Part shown: one piece after another, positions 7,684 through 8,241 of the stretch
Position numbering within the stretch: position 1 is the stretch's first letter
How the letters are laid out: the number at the start of each line of letters is the position of its first letter
From: Actinomycetota bacterium
GTDB lineage: Bacteria; Actinomycetota; Actinomycetes; Mycobacteriales; Mycobacteriaceae
Assembly: GCA_005789055.1 (NCBI GenBank)
Contig: SYAA01000381.1
Span: forward strand, 1 to 8,241
Reading direction: 5' to 3'
Length of the DNA: 8,241 nt
Position numbers and translations under genes: made by a program
Notes under the pieces: generated by a model
What the model was told of the DNA's origin: nothing
Databases searched by the model: none
The model's input: only the letters and a program-made list of their open reading frames with translations

Positions 7684-7709
7684 GTTTTCCTCGGGCCTCG
7701 GCGTGGTGC

Positions 7710-7715
7710 AAGGTG
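7710..7715 (+). promoter_or_regulatory. Shine-Dalgarno AAGGTG that decides the tetR start
   Basis: AAGGTG lies 5 bases before GTG 7721. The upstream in-frame GTG codons at 7703 and 7706 have no comparable ribosome site, so 7721 is the preferred start. Confidence 0.55.
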
Positions 7716-7720
7716 AACAG

Positions 7721-8241
7721 GTGAGCGCAGCGCAGGGGACCGCCCTGGAGTCCGCGGGTTCCCCCCGGCGCCGTGGCGATAAGCAACGCCATGCGATCGT
7801 GGCGGCGGTCCGTCAGTTGCTCCAGGAGAAGCCCTTCGCCGAACTGTCGGTCAGCACCATCAGTGAACGGGCCGGGGTGGCGCGATCGGGCTTCTATTTC
7901 TACTTCGACTCCAAGTACGCGGTCCTCGCGCAGATACTCGGCGAAGTCGCCCAGGAACTTGAGGAACTCACCGGAGACTTCGCGCCCCGCGGCGCGGGCG
8001 AGACCCCGGCGGAGTTCGCCAGGAGGATGGTGGGCAGCGCGGCGGCGGTGTACGCGCACAACGACCCGGTGATGTCGGCCTGCAACAGCGCCCGCAGTAC
8101 CGATGCGGAGATCCGCGAGATCCTGGACCGCTACAACGAAGCCGTCATCGATCAGATCGTGCCCATCGTCCAGGCCGAGATCGCCGGTGGCACCGCCGAT
8201 CCGATCACCGCTGATGTGCGCGGGCTGGTGCGAATGTTGTC
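7721..8241 (+). CDS. TetR-family transcriptional regulator (3' end beyond window)
   Basis: An open frame from GTG 7721 to the window edge, about 173 codons with no stop, so the gene is truncated by the window. After a short basic arm (SPRRRGDKQRH) comes a TetR_N DNA-binding domain. The segment IVAAVRQLLQEKPFAELSV leads into the helix-turn-helix at about residues 42–63 (STISERAGVARSGFYFYF), then DSKYAVLAQILGEVA. The remaining helical part is the ligand-binding domain. It is divergent from the P450 gene with a 129-base spacer containing a palindrome. This is the usual layout for a local repressor of the P450 gene whose ligand may be the P450 substrate or product (inference). The gene corresponds in position to Rv3058c of M. 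tuberculosis, from memory. Confidence 0.88.
   Translation, partial: MSAAQGTALESAGSPRRRGDKQRHAIVAAVRQLLQEKPFAELSVSTISERAGVARSGFYFYFDSKYAVLAQILGEVAQELEELTGDFAPRGAGETPAEFARRMVGSAAAVYAHNDPVMSACNSARSTDAEIREILDRYNEAVIDQIVPIVQAEIAGGTADPITADVRGLVRML

Noticed and set aside
7592..8059. Upstream extension of the P450 frame (total 649 codons)
   Set aside because: The extra 156 codons are antisense to the TetR gene and lack P450 character. ATG 7591 has its own AAGGAG and gives the family length.

Overview
This window looks like chromosomal DNA of a mycobacterium or close actinobacterial relative. The evidence is uniformly high GC with strong third-position G/C, a double-length FadE acyl-CoA dehydrogenase, a CYP136-type P450 and GTG starts. 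The order fadE – intervening genes – cyp136 (opposite strand) – divergent tetR resembles, from memory, the Rv3061c (fadE22) to Rv3058c (tetR) neighbourhood of M. tuberculosis. Here extra genes lie between the landmarks. No rRNA, tRNA, insertion sequence or CRISPR was seen, and no gene-free stretch exceeds 300 bases.

Left block (1–4249). The start of a leftward membrane-anchored, probable molybdopterin oxidoreductase is divergent from a rightward three-gene set. That set is a 720-residue two-domain acyl-CoA dehydrogenase, a cytosolic SIMPL/DUF541 protein and an aminoglycoside-phosphotransferase-fold kinase of the ACAD10/11-LvaA type. An acyl-CoA dehydrogenase beside such a kinase suggests catabolism of hydroxylated acyl-CoAs (inference).

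Middle block (4255–6107). A leftward pair encodes a TrxA-like thioredoxin and an unlisted 45-residue Cys-rich protein. It is divergent from a rightward pair encoding a TauE/SafE exporter and a CsoR/CstR-family repressor. The repressor keeps two cysteines but lacks the copper-binding histidine, which points to persulfide rather than copper sensing. Three copies of the inverted repeat TACCC-N4-GGGTA fill the divergent promoter region, and a fourth precedes the repressor gene, inside the end of the exporter gene. Together they look like a self-contained reactive-sulfur response module, and this is the most interesting part of the window.

Right block (6110–8241). A leftward CYP136-family P450 converges on the repressor gene with only 2 bases between them. 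It is divergent from a TetR-family regulator cut off by the window end. Their shared 129-base intergenic region has a perfect TTGAC-N4-GTCAA palindrome overlapping a consensus -35 hexamer for the P450, plus two GGGAAAAAC direct repeats 20 bases apart.
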